Shown here: in pieces, positions 36,645 to 47,956 of the stretch
How positions within the stretch are numbered: the stretch's first letter is position 1
How the letters are laid out: each line of letters starts with the position of its first letter
Assembly (NCBI GenBank): GCA_018524725.1
Contig: JAEUWP010000366.1
Coordinates: 124,001 to 188,000, forward strand
Direction of reading: 5' to 3'
Source: Podaxis mareebaensis
Taxonomy: Eukaryota; Basidiomycota; Agaricomycetes; Agaricales; Agaricaceae
DNA: 64,000 bases
The notes under the pieces: model-generated
What the model was told of the DNA's origin: nothing
The model's input: the letters and a program-made list of their open reading frames with translations, nothing else
The model's database searches: none
Translations under genes and position numbers: made by a program

Positions 36645-39049
36645 ATGGCCGTCGTCGACAGTCCGGCACATCTGCTGAGTCTCAAGGTCATGCGAGTCTC
36701 GGTATGTTTCTACAGATCGCGCAATCTCTAGCATTCACTCTTTACTAGCGACCAGAGGTAACCAGCGCCTGGCAGCCGTTCTTCTCGTCCTCCCCCCATT
36801 TCTCTGCACATGCCTCGGCATCCATCCTCTCTCTACAAGGGAATGCTCCTCTCCAAGGTCATCCAAAGACACTCCGTGATCTCACACATGCCTCTGACCT
36901 CCTCACCCTCCCTTCCTCCTTTGGTTCAATTCAACTCGGGCAGACCTTCTCCAGCTGCCTGTGCATCAACAATGAAGCTCCCTTCTCCGTCGATTCTATC
37001 CGTGTTCGTGTCGAAATGCAAACGATAACTTCCAAAACACTCCTCTTTCAAACCCCAGAACCGGAAGGTAGGGTACTTGTACATGGAGATACGCTCGAGT
37101 GCATTGTAAGCCACGAGATAAAGGAACTGGGTCAGCATGTCCTTGCCTGTGCAGTGACTTATCGCCTGCCTCCAAACGTTAGACCGATACCTGGTGCAAG
37201 CGAGGATCCAAACGATCCTGGCCTACAGACCTTTCGCAAGTTCTACAAGTTCATTGTTCGTTGACGCGTTCCCTTCCGTCCAACCAGTCAACTAACCGTC
37301 TGGTCTATCTAGGTCACGAATCCCTTGGCGGTGAAGACCAAAGTGCACCCGGTGCGGTCGCCGACAGCTCTCCTCACACCTTCCGAACGCGAGAAGATCT
37401 TCCTCGAAGTGCACATACAGAATGTTACCCAGGAAACTATGCATTTCGAACGTCTGTCCTTTGAACCAACAGATGAATGGCAGGTTCAAGACCCCAATGT
37501 CATGGATGATGGACAGTCCGTGTTCTCTGGTCCTCTCGCCCTAATGAACCCCCAGGACGTCCGACAGTATATATTCGTCCTCTCCCCGACCTTGACATCA
37601 GCTTTGCGTCCCCTCGCAGTCCATCCGCCCGGAAGCATTTTTCCTCTTGGGAGGCTGAACATTGTTTGGAGATCATCGTACGGCGAACCAGGACGATTGC
37701 TCACTAGTATGCTCACACGCCGAATTCCTCTCATCAATCCTGGACATCCTTCGTCAGCTACCTCACAATCGCAGCAACAACCGCAACAGCAGCATCCGCA
37801 CCCAGCATCCGCGGTCCCACCTTACTTGAAGCGTGGTGCACCAGTACCTTCTCGTCCACAATCACCGAACCCACTATCCCGGCCAAGTACGCCACCTCCA
37901 CGTCGTCCAGAATCTCCTGCTCCAAATCCTCAAGGCCCAAGTAGTCGACAACCGATTTCTTCGATCATACCAACTCCCAATATCGATGCTCACTTAACTC
38001 TACGTGATCCTCTTCCATCTCCGGTCAAAATCGAAGAACCCTTTACAATTGGGTTTACACTACACGTGAATGCAACCGCTCAAAGATCAGCGAACCGAAC
38101 ACTCCTTTTCGCTATCCAACACATTCTCGCCCCTCCACCGGCCAGTACTGCTCCGGCTGTCGCAGCTCCCCCTCGCATGACCGCTACCAGCACGAGTGGC
38201 GGCCCGGCACTAAGGGCTGGAACAGGATACAACACTCCGCGCACAATCCTCTCCCCAACGTCCACAACCCTGCCTCACCACTCCCAGACCCAACTATCCA
38301 CCTCTCAAACAACAACGCAAATATCAGACATCACAAGCCCTCGCACAGCTTTCTCCGTCCTCAGCTCAGGCTTCTCCACACCTACTGCTGTATCTAGCCG
38401 AGGCACGACAGGAAACCCTACCTCACCCGGAACGTTCAACTATACCCTCGCGCGCCAAAAACTACTGGTCGCCTCCCCTCGACAACAGAATCAAGATTTC
38501 TATGCTACTCATGATGATGGAGAAGGCGGGACGGGCGACGGTGATGGGCTGCCTGAGGGGGAAGGAGCTGACGCGGTTTATCCACCGCCTTACCCTCTGA
38601 ACCCATCTGCTTCCACGACGAATACTCAGGATGCGGTCGTGCCCATTGGAGCTTCATCGTTCGCTTTATCGCCCCTTGCTCTTACTCCTCGATTTACACC
38701 TCCCCATCCTTCATCCACATCGTCGTCCACAACCACTCATGCAACTCACCCGTCTACGTCAACGATTGACTCCATGGATTCAGAGACGCGAGAAGGAGAA
38801 GATCAAAATCAACAACATATGTATGCATCGCATGATTTCGAGCTGACTTATGTCCCTCTGCGCACGGGATTTTATTGTGTTGGAGGTGTGAGGATACTTT
38901 ACCTTGGTGAAGGAGAGGAGCCTTCTGGGACGAGCAGTAGTCAGTCAGCCGGTCTTGAGATTCAAACTGGGGGAAAGCAAGGGGACAAGAAGAAGGCACA
39001 GATTGTGAAGGAGTATGATGTGGTCGCGGAGATTTTGGTATCATCTTGA
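36645..39049 (+). CDS. TRAPPC13: TRAPP complex subunit 13, with long disordered insertions
   Basis: TRAPPC13 is an accessory subunit of a TRAPP tethering complex that activates Rab GTPases in Golgi traffic. The ATG at 36645 gives MAVVDSPAHLLSLKVMRVS, the LALKVMR start typical of the family. After an intron come LTLPSSFGSIQLGQTFSSCL and NNEAPFSVDSIRVRVEMQT, the conserved arrestin-like strands, then HGDTLECIVSHEIKELGQHV and FRKFYKFI. The large last exon has LAVKTKVHP, LEVHIQNVTQETMHFE and YIFVLSP, and closes with DFELTYVPLRTGFYCVGGVR before the stop at 39049. Between these lie roughly 300 residues of Pro/Ser/Thr/Gln-rich sequence (near 37745-37960 and 38130-38790). They make the protein about 730 residues, far above the roughly 420 of animal TRAPPC13. 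Three or four exons. Confidence 0.88.
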
Positions 39050-39131
39050 ACTGAGGTGCTTTGTCGATTGGTCGCGCAGTTAAAGGTCATAAAGAGTGTT
39101 AAGCAAGAAAGACAAGTACAATACAAAGACT

Positions 39132-40974
39132 TCAAGCAGCTATCCAAGGCTGGCTAACGAGTTGTTGGACTGAAAGAAGCGCCCGGTACTTCACTTCAGG
39201 GTGTGGGTGTGTCATTAACTCCATTACACGGGCTTTGCCACCCAGATCCGTCACAAACCTATGACCGGAATAATTAACTTCAACAGCGAGCACACACCGA
39301 GAGGCAACACGTACTTCTTTCCTCGTTCGTAGTGTTTCACATATTGTCCAATGTCGTTTGCTGCAATGGCCAGAATATTGGGGTCAGTGGAGGTTTTCAG
39401 AATGTTGATCAGGCGTCTGGGGGACATGAGTCAACCAACGAAGAGTAAACAGAGGTCGAAGACGCACTTGAGTTGCTCATAGTCCTTTTCATTCAGCCTT
39501 ATTGCATTCTCCTTCCAGAAGTCGTCCGATTCATGTACAGGTGTCCATGACAAGTGACCAGACGCCAGCTCCGAAGTATACTCGTCATATGTTCTGTAAT
39601 TTCGATAAGGGGTTAATAGAATAAGGTACTATACAACCGACATACGTGAGGTTCTGGAAGTGAGTCGTGAGTTCCTCCTTCAAAAACTGTACGTCTTCAA
39701 TGATATCTTCATCGGACCACTTTCGCTGCGACAAATTCTTGGCAAAAGGTAGTAGCTGTGCTACAAGCATTGCGGGGAGGTTAGCTGAGGGTGCTTTGGT
39801 AACAAGGTTCTAGAGTCGTGAATGTGAGTAGGAGTGAACTATAACATTGTGAGCGACACGGACTCGGAAGGTGGCGACGATGACACGAATAACTTTCTCT
39901 TTGACTGCGGTCTTTGCGACTTCGACGAGCACAGGAATTATATCGTACTTTCTGCGATATGATAAGCTTTATAATCCAAGTCTGATAGAGTGATGACCCA
40001 CTTGTCGATTTGCTCGGCAATGCTTTGCTCAAACGTTAGAAGCCAGAAGCAGAATGCGACCTGGTAGCTCATTTGCGGTCCAGGATTCTGTTTGAGTATT
40101 TCTAGCAACCTTTGAGCGGCTGTGAGCATGGGCACTCTTATAAGAATGGATAGTCAAGGGGTCGCACACACCCTGGCACAATAGCCGAGTTTGCCCAAAC
40201 TGCTTGACGCACTTGATGCCTCGCCAATAAACACTCCAGGCACTGAACACCAACATCTCGTTTGTATTGTGTTGAATTGGTGACGAATTGTGCAAGGGTT
40301 TGAAGGAAGGGTTGGAGGTACTGCTGCAGCGCGCCTGATTCTTCAACACTAGAAGCCTTGAGTTGGAGAAATCGCAGTATCAGAGTGGACTAACCTCAGA
40401 AGCACGGTGAGAATCTGGGCAGCTTTCAGTTGAATAAACTCGTCTTGTGCATCAAGGGATCTAACGGGGGTTCAACTCGGGATAATGATACCGAAGATAG
40501 GGGGAACGTACTTGAGCAACGGGAGATACGGCAGGTCGGGATCAATCTGGTTCGTTCTCGCGAATAGCGGTATGCGTTCCTCGTGGTCTGTAGACTCTCA
40601 TCAACGCCTAGGGATATCTCCTCAACACGCGTTTCCACCCACCCGTTAAAGCATCCGCAATCCATACGAGGAGACATTGTTGGGTATCATTCCGGCTGAC
40701 CTTCTTGAGCAGGCTGAGGTATAGTTGTGCGTATGTGCTACCTTCGGAGAGCAGAACGGACTCTACACGCGCGCGGGGCTGGCGGTCGACTTTCTTGATC
40801 AACCCAAGCTCCTCGACGGTGATTAGGTCCGCGCGTTGGTATGCCTAAGGTGCGATCAGTTACTTTAGTTGTGCGATAACTGGCATCAAGACTGACATCC
40901 CAAGGAACATTCTTGTTGCGAATCTTTGTCGAGTTCTCGTCGAGATAGGGATTGGATACAAGGGTGACAGACAT
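39132..40974 (-). CDS. VMA13: V-type proton ATPase subunit H
   Basis: Subunit H bridges the V1 and Vo sectors and silences free V1. The start at 40974-40972 gives MSVTLVSNPYLDENSTKIRN, then NKNVPWD, a family hallmark. Successive short exons give AYQRADLITVEELGLIKKVD, LYLSLLKKVSRNDTQQCLLV, SLDAQDEFIQLKAAQILTVL, YKRDVGVQCLECLLARH, MSYQVAFCFWLLTFEQSIAE, VIRVIVATFRNLVTKAPSAN, DDFWKENAIRLNEKDYEQLK and ILAIAANDIGQYVKHYERGK. It ends in the armadillo-like C-domain at QLVSQPWIAA. The DFWKEN motif and the order match the full family. There are about nine introns and about 440 residues. It diverges from mL46 over 151 bases containing CACGTGAC. Confidence 0.95.
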
Positions 40975-41054
40975 TGCTGAGCACTGAACTCGAGCTCGAC
41001 AGGAGATTAGAGTGACGGAAGCTCGACGAAAGTAGAAGGCGAGTCTCACGAGTG

Positions 41055-41062
41055 CACGTGAC
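41055..41062. promoter_or_regulatory. CACGTGAC E-box between VMA13 and mL46
   Basis: Reverse complement of GTCACGTG. It lies 81 bases before the VMA13 start codon and 64 before that of mL46. It matches the octamer in the VMA1 promoter, so both V1-subunit genes in this window carry it. Confidence 0.5.
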
Positions 41063-41125
41063 CTCAGTCATTGAAAGCGGGATTGGCAAAATTCGGCGCG
41101 TCGGTATTTCTGTTGGTTGGTGAGG

Positions 41126-42147
41126 ATGTTGGGACGCCACGCCATTTCTTCCCGTACGTCTCTGTTTGGTGCATTTGAACATAACTGATCCTTCTCTCCA
41201 GTCAGACGCTCTCCGCTATGTCGGTCACTTGCCACAGAAGCCCATCCCTCTTCTGCAACTGCCTCGACTCCGCCTCCACAACCAGTTCCATCCAAAAAGT
41301 CCACGAAGCCACGTCTCTCAACAGCCATCATCCTCAACCGCTCTCCCATCCTCACTCGCTCACCCACCCCCTTTGAACAAGCATACTACGCTTACCAAGC
41401 CCGCATCCGACGCGCCCTCCACCAGCCTTTCCCTTATGACTTCTACTTCAAGCAAGGTTCTCTTCTCGAAACCCGCTTCAACCTCGAGGAAAAGGAGCGC
41501 GAGAAGGCTGCCTTTGGTCCCAGCTTTGTCCAGGATGATTACCAGGATCCAGCAAAATTAGAAGCGGACAAGGCCGCCGTCAAGCTGCTGGCTCAGCAAG
41601 AGGGCGAGGGCGAATCGTTGGCATCGAGAGAACACCCGTCGGACAAGTCGGGCGATACCAAGAACCTCGACCGAGCAGGCGAACGCAACCTCTACCTTCT
41701 CCTCAAGTCCAAGGAGAACGGCAAGGACGTGTGGAGGTTCCCTCAGGGAGGTGTTGAAAAGAGTGACTTCCTGCATCAAGTGAGCACTCCACGAAGTCTA
41801 TTCACATAGCGTCCTGATACCTCGTAGGCTGCTCGAAAAGATCTTCATGCTGAGTGTGGCGAAAACATGGACACCTGGATCGTCAGCCGGAACCCCATTG
41901 GCGTTTATAAACCACCCCAGTCCGACCCAACTGCCCCGGAGGTGTGTATCTTACCTATGGTTTCTTCCGCAGCAGCTTATGTGTATGATAGCACATTATA
42001 TTCTTCTATAAAGCCCATATCATGGCTGGCCAAGTCAAGCCTGCACAAGGCATTCAAGATTTTGAGTGGCTGACCAAACAGGAAATTGAGCAACGGGTAG
42101 ACAAGGATTACTGGGAGAACGTGAAGGATATGCTCTCGGATTTCTGA
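41126..42147 (+). CDS. MRPL17: Mitochondrial large-subunit ribosomal protein mL46 (NUDIX-like fold)
   Basis: mL46 is a mitochondria-specific protein of the large ribosomal subunit with a degenerate NUDIX domain. The ATG at 41126 gives MLGRHAISS, and a 50-base intron joins it to LRRSPLCRSLATEAHPSS, an import leader. The core follows: STAIILNRSPILTRSPTPFE, YAYQARIRRALHQPFPYDF, YFKQGSLLETRF, NLYLLLKSKENGKDVWRFPQ and GGVEKSDFLHQAARKDLHAE. The NUDIX region (GGVE to the AECG segment) lacks a full catalytic E-x2-EE box, as expected for mL46. After two introns the tail reads FLYKAHIMAGQVKPAQGIQD then FEWLTKQEIEQRV, ending DMLSDF. Length is about 300 residues. The symbol is that of the yeast counterpart. 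Confidence 0.9.
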
Positions 42148-42256
42148 TCTCGCTTTGTACTAATTATCTGCTTAATATTGGCCCACCCATTAATATTGCC
42201 CACCACATACTAGAAACAAGCTTTAGATATAATTGCGCGTAAATTAAGATGTCTAC

Positions 42257-43697
42257 TATGACTTGGGTGCGGCAATTTTCTTGACGTTCTTTCGTGCGTC
42301 ATCGAACCTCCTTACGATGACTTCACACTTTGTGGTTTGACAAATATGTTTGGATCCCGCCTTGACCTCATCAGAGAAAAGCGTCAACCCAGCAGCGCGT
42401 TCCACCGCATCCACTGTTCAAATGTCAACTACTTCACGTTCTCAGCCCAGCATCCAGAACACATACCGGGCACAACGAAACTCGTTAAAGGAGCGTCATC
42501 CGGAATGACGGCATTCGGGAGAACGAACGCTCCTGTCGAAACATCCAACTTGTCGGGAGTCAAGGGTGAAGAAGGTTTTGATGCCAACACCACTTTCGCA
42601 AAGTGTGTGGGGACAGCAACATTTGGTGGGTTACCAATGACTTCGTGAGTCTGTACGCGTTTCTCAACTTCAGTCACATTTTCTCTCGGCAGAGGGACAC
42701 TTACTACGCGCCATTTGCCATCCGCATCCTTCTTGGGCAAGTACAGAGGCACGGTGAAGACGTAGACGTCCTGGAAACTGCCAGTCAGGCGACGACACCA
42801 ATCCTCAAGGTAAGCCCAGTCTATAAGATATCAGGCGTTGATATGATAAGGAGCAATTTCACTTTCACTTACAGTGCCTGTTGAAGCCGTCTCCGACTTG
42901 TGGTGCAATATTGGACAAATAAAACGTCTCATCCATAGCTTCCTGCGATAGACCCACTTCCAGTCACCCGCACAAGCTCAAGGCCAAAACGCGCATACCT
43001 GTGAGATCTTCGCATCAGCAGCTGGCACCCTGCGCAACAAACCCATTGAGCACTTCTTATACCCAAGGCCCGCAATGACCGCACTCACATATGTCCCCTG
43101 TCGTACCCACTCCTGAAATAGTCCGCCAGCTTCGCGCGGAACATCGCAGGCAACGACTCGTCCTCTTTGAACGTCGAGTTTGTTCTATCTCCACCGCTAG
43201 AACCTTCCTCAGGAGGTGTTACGCGCGACTTGCCCAATGATGCGAGTGTAAGGTGTTCAGCAGTCTACAAGCCAAATCACATCACATTCAGCAAATGGCC
43301 ATCAAAACTCCCGATCAAGCATGAAACATACCCAAGCGGGATGTCGCAGCCGTCTATCATAAGCAGCAACATACGCCTGCCTTTGGATGAAATCCGACAC
43401 GGGACCTATAGTACGATATCACGTCAACATTCCGCATCCCTCCCAGAATACCGACCACTCACCAGGATGTCCATACTTGAGCACAGGAGACACAACCATT
43501 TGTTCATTTTCAACAAACTTCGGCTTTCCAGTTACACCAACTTGTACAACCGGCGGGGGTGGTTGTTGTTGCGGTGCAGGTCTAGCCGGTACTACTTGCT
43601 GTTGGTTCTTCCGACTTGTCACGACTGCAGCAATACCACCTCCAAGCACTGCGCCAGCAGTAAATACGGCAGCATGAACGACAACCGATCCCTGCAT
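42257..43697 (-). CDS. NUC1: Mitochondrial DNA/RNA nuclease of the EndoG/Nuc1 type
   Basis: Nuc1 is a non-specific nuclease of the inner membrane and intermembrane space, active in mitochondrial DNA turnover and cell death. The ATG at 43697-43695 gives MQGSVVVHAAVFTAGAVLGG, a hydrophobic membrane anchor, then a Gln/Pro-rich linker. The codon for an upstream extension is TTG. The catalytic domain has LKYGHPG, YVAAYDRRLRHPAW, FRAKLADYFRSGYDRGHMVP (the DRGHM motif with the catalytic His), ADAKISQEAMDETFYLSNIA with the metal-binding Asn, and FNRHYWAYLEDWCRRLT. The second half carries VYVFTVPLYLPKKDADGKWR, then HEVIGNPPNVAVPTHFAKVV, and ends KIAAPKS. There are about six introns and about 370 residues. 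Key residues are intact. Confidence 0.93.
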
Positions 43698-44582
43698 TCT
43701 CGAATAATTGATCAAAGGGACCTTGGGCGGGAGAGGGAAAGACGAATGACTGTCGGAATAGCTGGAGTGCTGCCGGATGTTCAGCGCAACGCGCTTGAAC
43801 CCTGGTCTATTTTTGGCAAAGTGACATTTTTAAATTTTGCAGGCGTCATGTGATTCCAATGTCACTATGATGCAAAGTGAAGATCTCCTGAGCGATGCGA
43901 TCTACCACTCTAGTGGCACAGTTGCCGAGGCGGGACTTGACCGACCTCCCCCATTGTAAAAGGTTTGTTCGATTATCAGTAGATGGGTATCTTTGTTGGT
44001 GCGAAGAGAAACGAATTACAAAGAAAATCTATGTGACTGAATCAATCGCCACTCGTCCGGATGCAAGGATCAAGAATCACAGGAGAGAAACCGTTTTCAG
44101 TATATACACGAGCCATTTGAGTTTTTCTGGTAGTGAAGAAACGGAAGTAAAACGAGCGTGGGTCGAAGCAACCAGTAAAAGAAGAGCATAGATTTAACAA
44201 ACAGCGGATGTATAGTAATAGGAGGGTGACTTTTGCTGAATGATTCCAGTAGGATGATGGAAAGAGAAGGAAGGAGACAGGCAACACAAAAACGGGGGGA
44301 AATAGGAAGAGGAAAAGAGCAAGGAAAACCTGCTCTCCTCCACATGAAGAACAAGTGTGGAGACAAGTATTCAGAAAGAAAGGTAGTGAGTGCAAAACAA
44401 CCGAGGGTCAAGTATACAGAATACACCAAGACGAGAAGCGAATAACATTCCAAAATCGAGGAAAGCAGTGGGTCGAAAGAAATGCGACGATGTTTCGTTT
44501 GGTAATGTACCCCCCAAGGATCAATCGCCTCGCCCATCATCACCAGTAAGACTGTCTGAACGACCTGCAACCATCCATACGA
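43698..44582. other. Intergenic: NUC1 promoter and 3' region of the Pin4-like gene
   Basis: About 885 bases. Frames on both strands look like chance openings in purine- or pyrimidine-rich sequence. They have no start context or family match, and I call nothing here. Confidence 0.45.
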
Positions 44583-46411
44583 TCAGACTTCTAGCGGCTC
44601 GTAAGTCGTAGCATCAAGCACACCTCTGGTCGGCGTAGCCGCCTCTCCAACGGCAGTCCTGCTCTCCCTCCTCTGGAATCCCGCAACACCAGGTCCGCGG
44701 GGCTGGCGGACGACGTTGCTCAACGTCTCATGGCCACCATTGCCGTTACCATTCAAGGGAGCAGAACTGATGGAGGACGGGAGGCTCGGAACGGGAGGAA
44801 CAGTGCTTCCACCAAAGGGACTTCCGTTCGCAAACAACGAACCGAAGCCGGTAGAAACCCGGCGAGAAGGTGAAGCAATGGTTGCATAGCCTTCGCGAAT
44901 ATTACCGTTTGAAGCACGAGGGTGGAGTCGTGGTGCCTGGGCATGAAGTGTCTTCATATCCGGCATGGACTTCTTCGCCCGCAACGATTGCATAGCTGAC
45001 GGAACCTGTCCCGTAGGAGTGAGGTACACAGAAGGAGCGCGAGTGAGTGTGTGCGGGGCCCTCTGAGTCGATTGTTGCTGCTACAGGGAAAATGACAAAT
45101 GAGTTGCCAAATGCAGTTAGCATGCCGATCTGCCTGTCGAAAATTGTTAACACACCTTTTGAGGGTCAAAGCGGGTCACGACGGCATAACGTTCATCGCC
45201 CTCTCCAACAGAGTAATGATAGACACCGAGTTTCTGGGCAACAAGGTGGACAACCCTGCGTTGCTTGGGAGTGAGTGTCCTCGAGAATGCGAGTTCGTCC
45301 CGCATGTGATCATCCTTGAATAACAGAATCCTAGAATAAATCTCCAGAGTAGAAGGATCATTCATATCAAGCTCATTAGATGCTTTCTCGGACGCAGGAG
45401 TGGTTGGCGGCTGCGGGGCAGCTGGGACAGCGGGAGCAGAGCTGATACCCAAGCCATACTGGGGAGTAGGCATGGAAGGGGGCGAGTACTGGCTCTGGTA
45501 GCCTGAAGAAAAGGTGCGGGGAGGACTAAACGCGGATGTCAAAGTAGATCCATAGTCCTCGTAGAGCTGGTTGAGGTTGTTCTGCTGTTGTTGTTGCTGC
45601 TCCTTCTCGAGTTGCATGGAGCGCATCCTACGAATAGCCTTTTCCCTTTCGATCCTTTCCTTTTCTCCGGCCTGCAAGACCTTCTTGTATTCGACCCGGA
45701 GCTTCCTCCCTTGAACATCAAAACCATTCAAAGCAGCAACAACGGCATCGGCGTCAGCTGCCTGGCGGAAATTGGCAAAGGCCAAACCACGGAATGAGCC
45801 AGCTTGATCCAAGTGATAGTTGAAGGCGTAGGGTGTAGGAATCGACAATGATTCCTGAGAAAAACCATCAGTACAGCTTCGAGAAGGGTCGAAAAGCGAG
45901 GCAAGAAACACTAACTATTATGCCTAGAAGAGTTTCACGTTTTACATTGAATGGTATATTCTTAATAACGATGGCGGTTGGAATGATCTCGTCTTCCGAA
46001 TTTTGGGCGACAGCCGGCATGGTGGGAGGAGTAGGGGCATTAAGATGTCCCATAGGGGGGGAACCGCCAGCGGAAGAGAAATCAGAATTGTTATGTGGGG
46101 ACAAGGAGCGGTTGTCTGGGGGGTTATTGTCAAGCCATTGCTAGAAGGGAACGATGAGCGGGGAAGGCCATCGGTTAAGATCAGAGCGCGCAACATACAG
46201 AGGGCAACCCGGCGCGGATGGCAGACTTGCTCTTCAAGGGAGACTGAGCAAGGCTCGAGATGGGATTATAAGAAGACTGTTGAAGGCCCGGGGTAGTGTT
46301 GAAGTGATATTGTGGCCTGGCTGCGGCGCTGCCTTCGTAATCATAAGTGTCATGAAGACGTTGCTGGGAGGAGAGCGAAAGGGTAGAGATATCTGGAGGA
46401 GAGTTGGTCAT
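44583..46411 (-). CDS. RNA-binding protein with RRM and R3H domains, Pin4/Cip2-like
   Basis: Proteins of this type (Pin4 in budding yeast, Cip1/Cip2 in fission yeast) bind mRNAs in stress and cell-cycle control. The ATG at 46411-46409 gives MTNSPPDISTLSLSSQQRLH, then a disordered region. The RRM begins TAIVIKNIPFNVKRETLLGI, is split by an intron near 45850-45915, and continues LSIPTPYAFNYHLDQAGSFR, GLAFANFRQAADADAVVAAL and NGFDVQGRKLRVEYKKVL. A helix with a polyglutamine run follows. The R3H-like domain is LEIYSRILLFKDDHMRDELA, then KQRRVVHLVAQKLGVYHYSV. The rest is low-complexity and ends YEPLEV. About 540 residues. The RRM plus R3H order is diagnostic of the group, but the exact ortholog is not proven. 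Confidence 0.85.
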
Positions 46412-47956
46412 GACTGTGAAGGAGTGGTTGACCTGATATCTGTCGTCGCTCGTAAGAGAGGGGAGAAAGGAAATGGGCAGAGAAAAGTAGGAAAGGAAGA
46501 GATGCAAATTCAAGCTCTTCCGAAGAGCCACCAATAGTCACTCCCTTCACCTTATCACGTCACGCTCTCTTCCCTCCCCCCTTTCCCAAACATTTCCACT
46601 GCTCTCTGAGCTCTGGGTCTTGTATTTCACACCATTGTACTACAATATCTACACACCTATTGCATCCAGCGCAATTCCGTTCCACACTCCCTCAAAATCG
46701 AACAAGGGCAGCACCAGCCGTTCCCACGGTTACAGTCACGCCTCGGTGCCTTCTCGCCCTTACATATAACTACATGAATTTCTCAGAAGCCACGAAGCAC
46801 CACCGTCTTCGAGACAGGGTGCCACGAGCCCTGTCGTCGTCAGGAGGGGAAGCATTTTCCCCCCACACCCAATGCTCTAACCACCACCAAAATTTCTTCA
46901 CCTGATCGTTACCGCAGTGCAACGGGTTTCAACGGCGTGATCAGGCTTTCCACGTCAAACGGCAGCGGGATGCTGCCGGAATGATCCCAGGGTCCCCGCT
47001 GTAATTTGGGTGACCCCGTCCGTTGTGTTGTTGGTGCCGGTGCGAACACCGGTGAACCACCCTGCATGTCCAGCGATGGGCGTCCTCGTGTGTCAGTGTC
47101 AAGCGGCAGCATCTCTGTCGACGCTACTTGTCGTAGACAGGAACTTGGTCCGCGCGAACACAAAGCCACTAAGGTGGGTCTGGGAACAGATGGCATCTGA
47201 TGTTTTGGCGTACTAGGTTGATGAGAACTATCAATGGATCCGTTATGACCTATATTCATCTTTAACGCACTTCCTAACTGGCAATGGGCCTGGGACCAGG
47301 CGTAATGAGCTTGGAGGTGGCCTGCGAGGCATAATGAATGAGTAATGTCCCTCGGAGTATCTAGTAATCTGCGTCAATCGTTTGGTCAACGGCGTTCCCA
47401 GTTTTTCGACACTAACCTGTATTTATTTATGTCAAAGGAACGACTCGGGTTCTACCCAAACAACCAGTGTCCAGTAGTTTTACCCTTCAAAGAGGCAGTA
47501 GTTGTTCCAGCCTATTAGCATCCAGACGTCAGCATAGAAACTTGCCAAGTATTGAGAGCTGCAGCCCAACCTTGTAATGAGTGACAAGTGGATGGCAGTC
47601 CAGAGCCAAGCGTCTGATCTCTCGGATGAGCAAACTCAACCGTGGTCGTCAACCTATTTTCAGGTCCCACGGTCAGAACCATCTCCCTCGACGCATATTT
47701 CCTATCTTATCCAAGGACCGCTTAGCCCCCCAATTTCCATGCTACCAGTCGGTGGAGCAAAGAAGGCAGATTACCACATATCGTTCGGTGCTACTCAATG
47801 ATCATTGATTAATGATTACTGCTACGGTAGTGCACGAACGATGTTGCCTGGCAACATCCATTCTATAAACATCTATCAATTCGATTTTAGACGAGGATGA
47901 AATTATTACAAAAATTTATGATAGCGATAGTGATCGAGCTTCGTGCCATTTCTAGC
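46412..47956. other. 1.5 kb gap: Pin4-like promoter to the 3' end of FES1
   Basis: The longest gap without a confident gene. Near the Pin4-like start the sequence is pyrimidine-rich (46540-46650). The only frame of interest is the minus-strand one at 46909-47259, listed separately. Between 47260 and 47956 I see no supportable gene. Confidence 0.4.
46909..47259 (-). CDS. Possible small hypothetical protein, 116 codons
   Basis: A single open frame with an ATG at 47259-47257 encodes a Pro/Ser/Thr-rich, probably disordered peptide (SSHQPSTPKHQMPSVPRPTL, then SPKLQRGPWDHSGSIPLPFD, ending PLKPVALR). Its composition is more protein-like than that of neighbouring frames. An upstream frame (MPRRPPPSSLRLVPGPLPV) could be spliced to it. 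There is no family match and no conserved domain. It may be the last exon of a longer gene or simply chance. Confidence 0.25.
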   Translation of the reverse strand: MNIGHNGSIDSSHQPSTPKHQMPSVPRPTLVALCSRGPSSCLRQVASTEMLPLDTDTRGRPSLDMQGGSPVFAPAPTTQRTGSPKLQRGPWDHSGSIPLPFDVESLITPLKPVALR

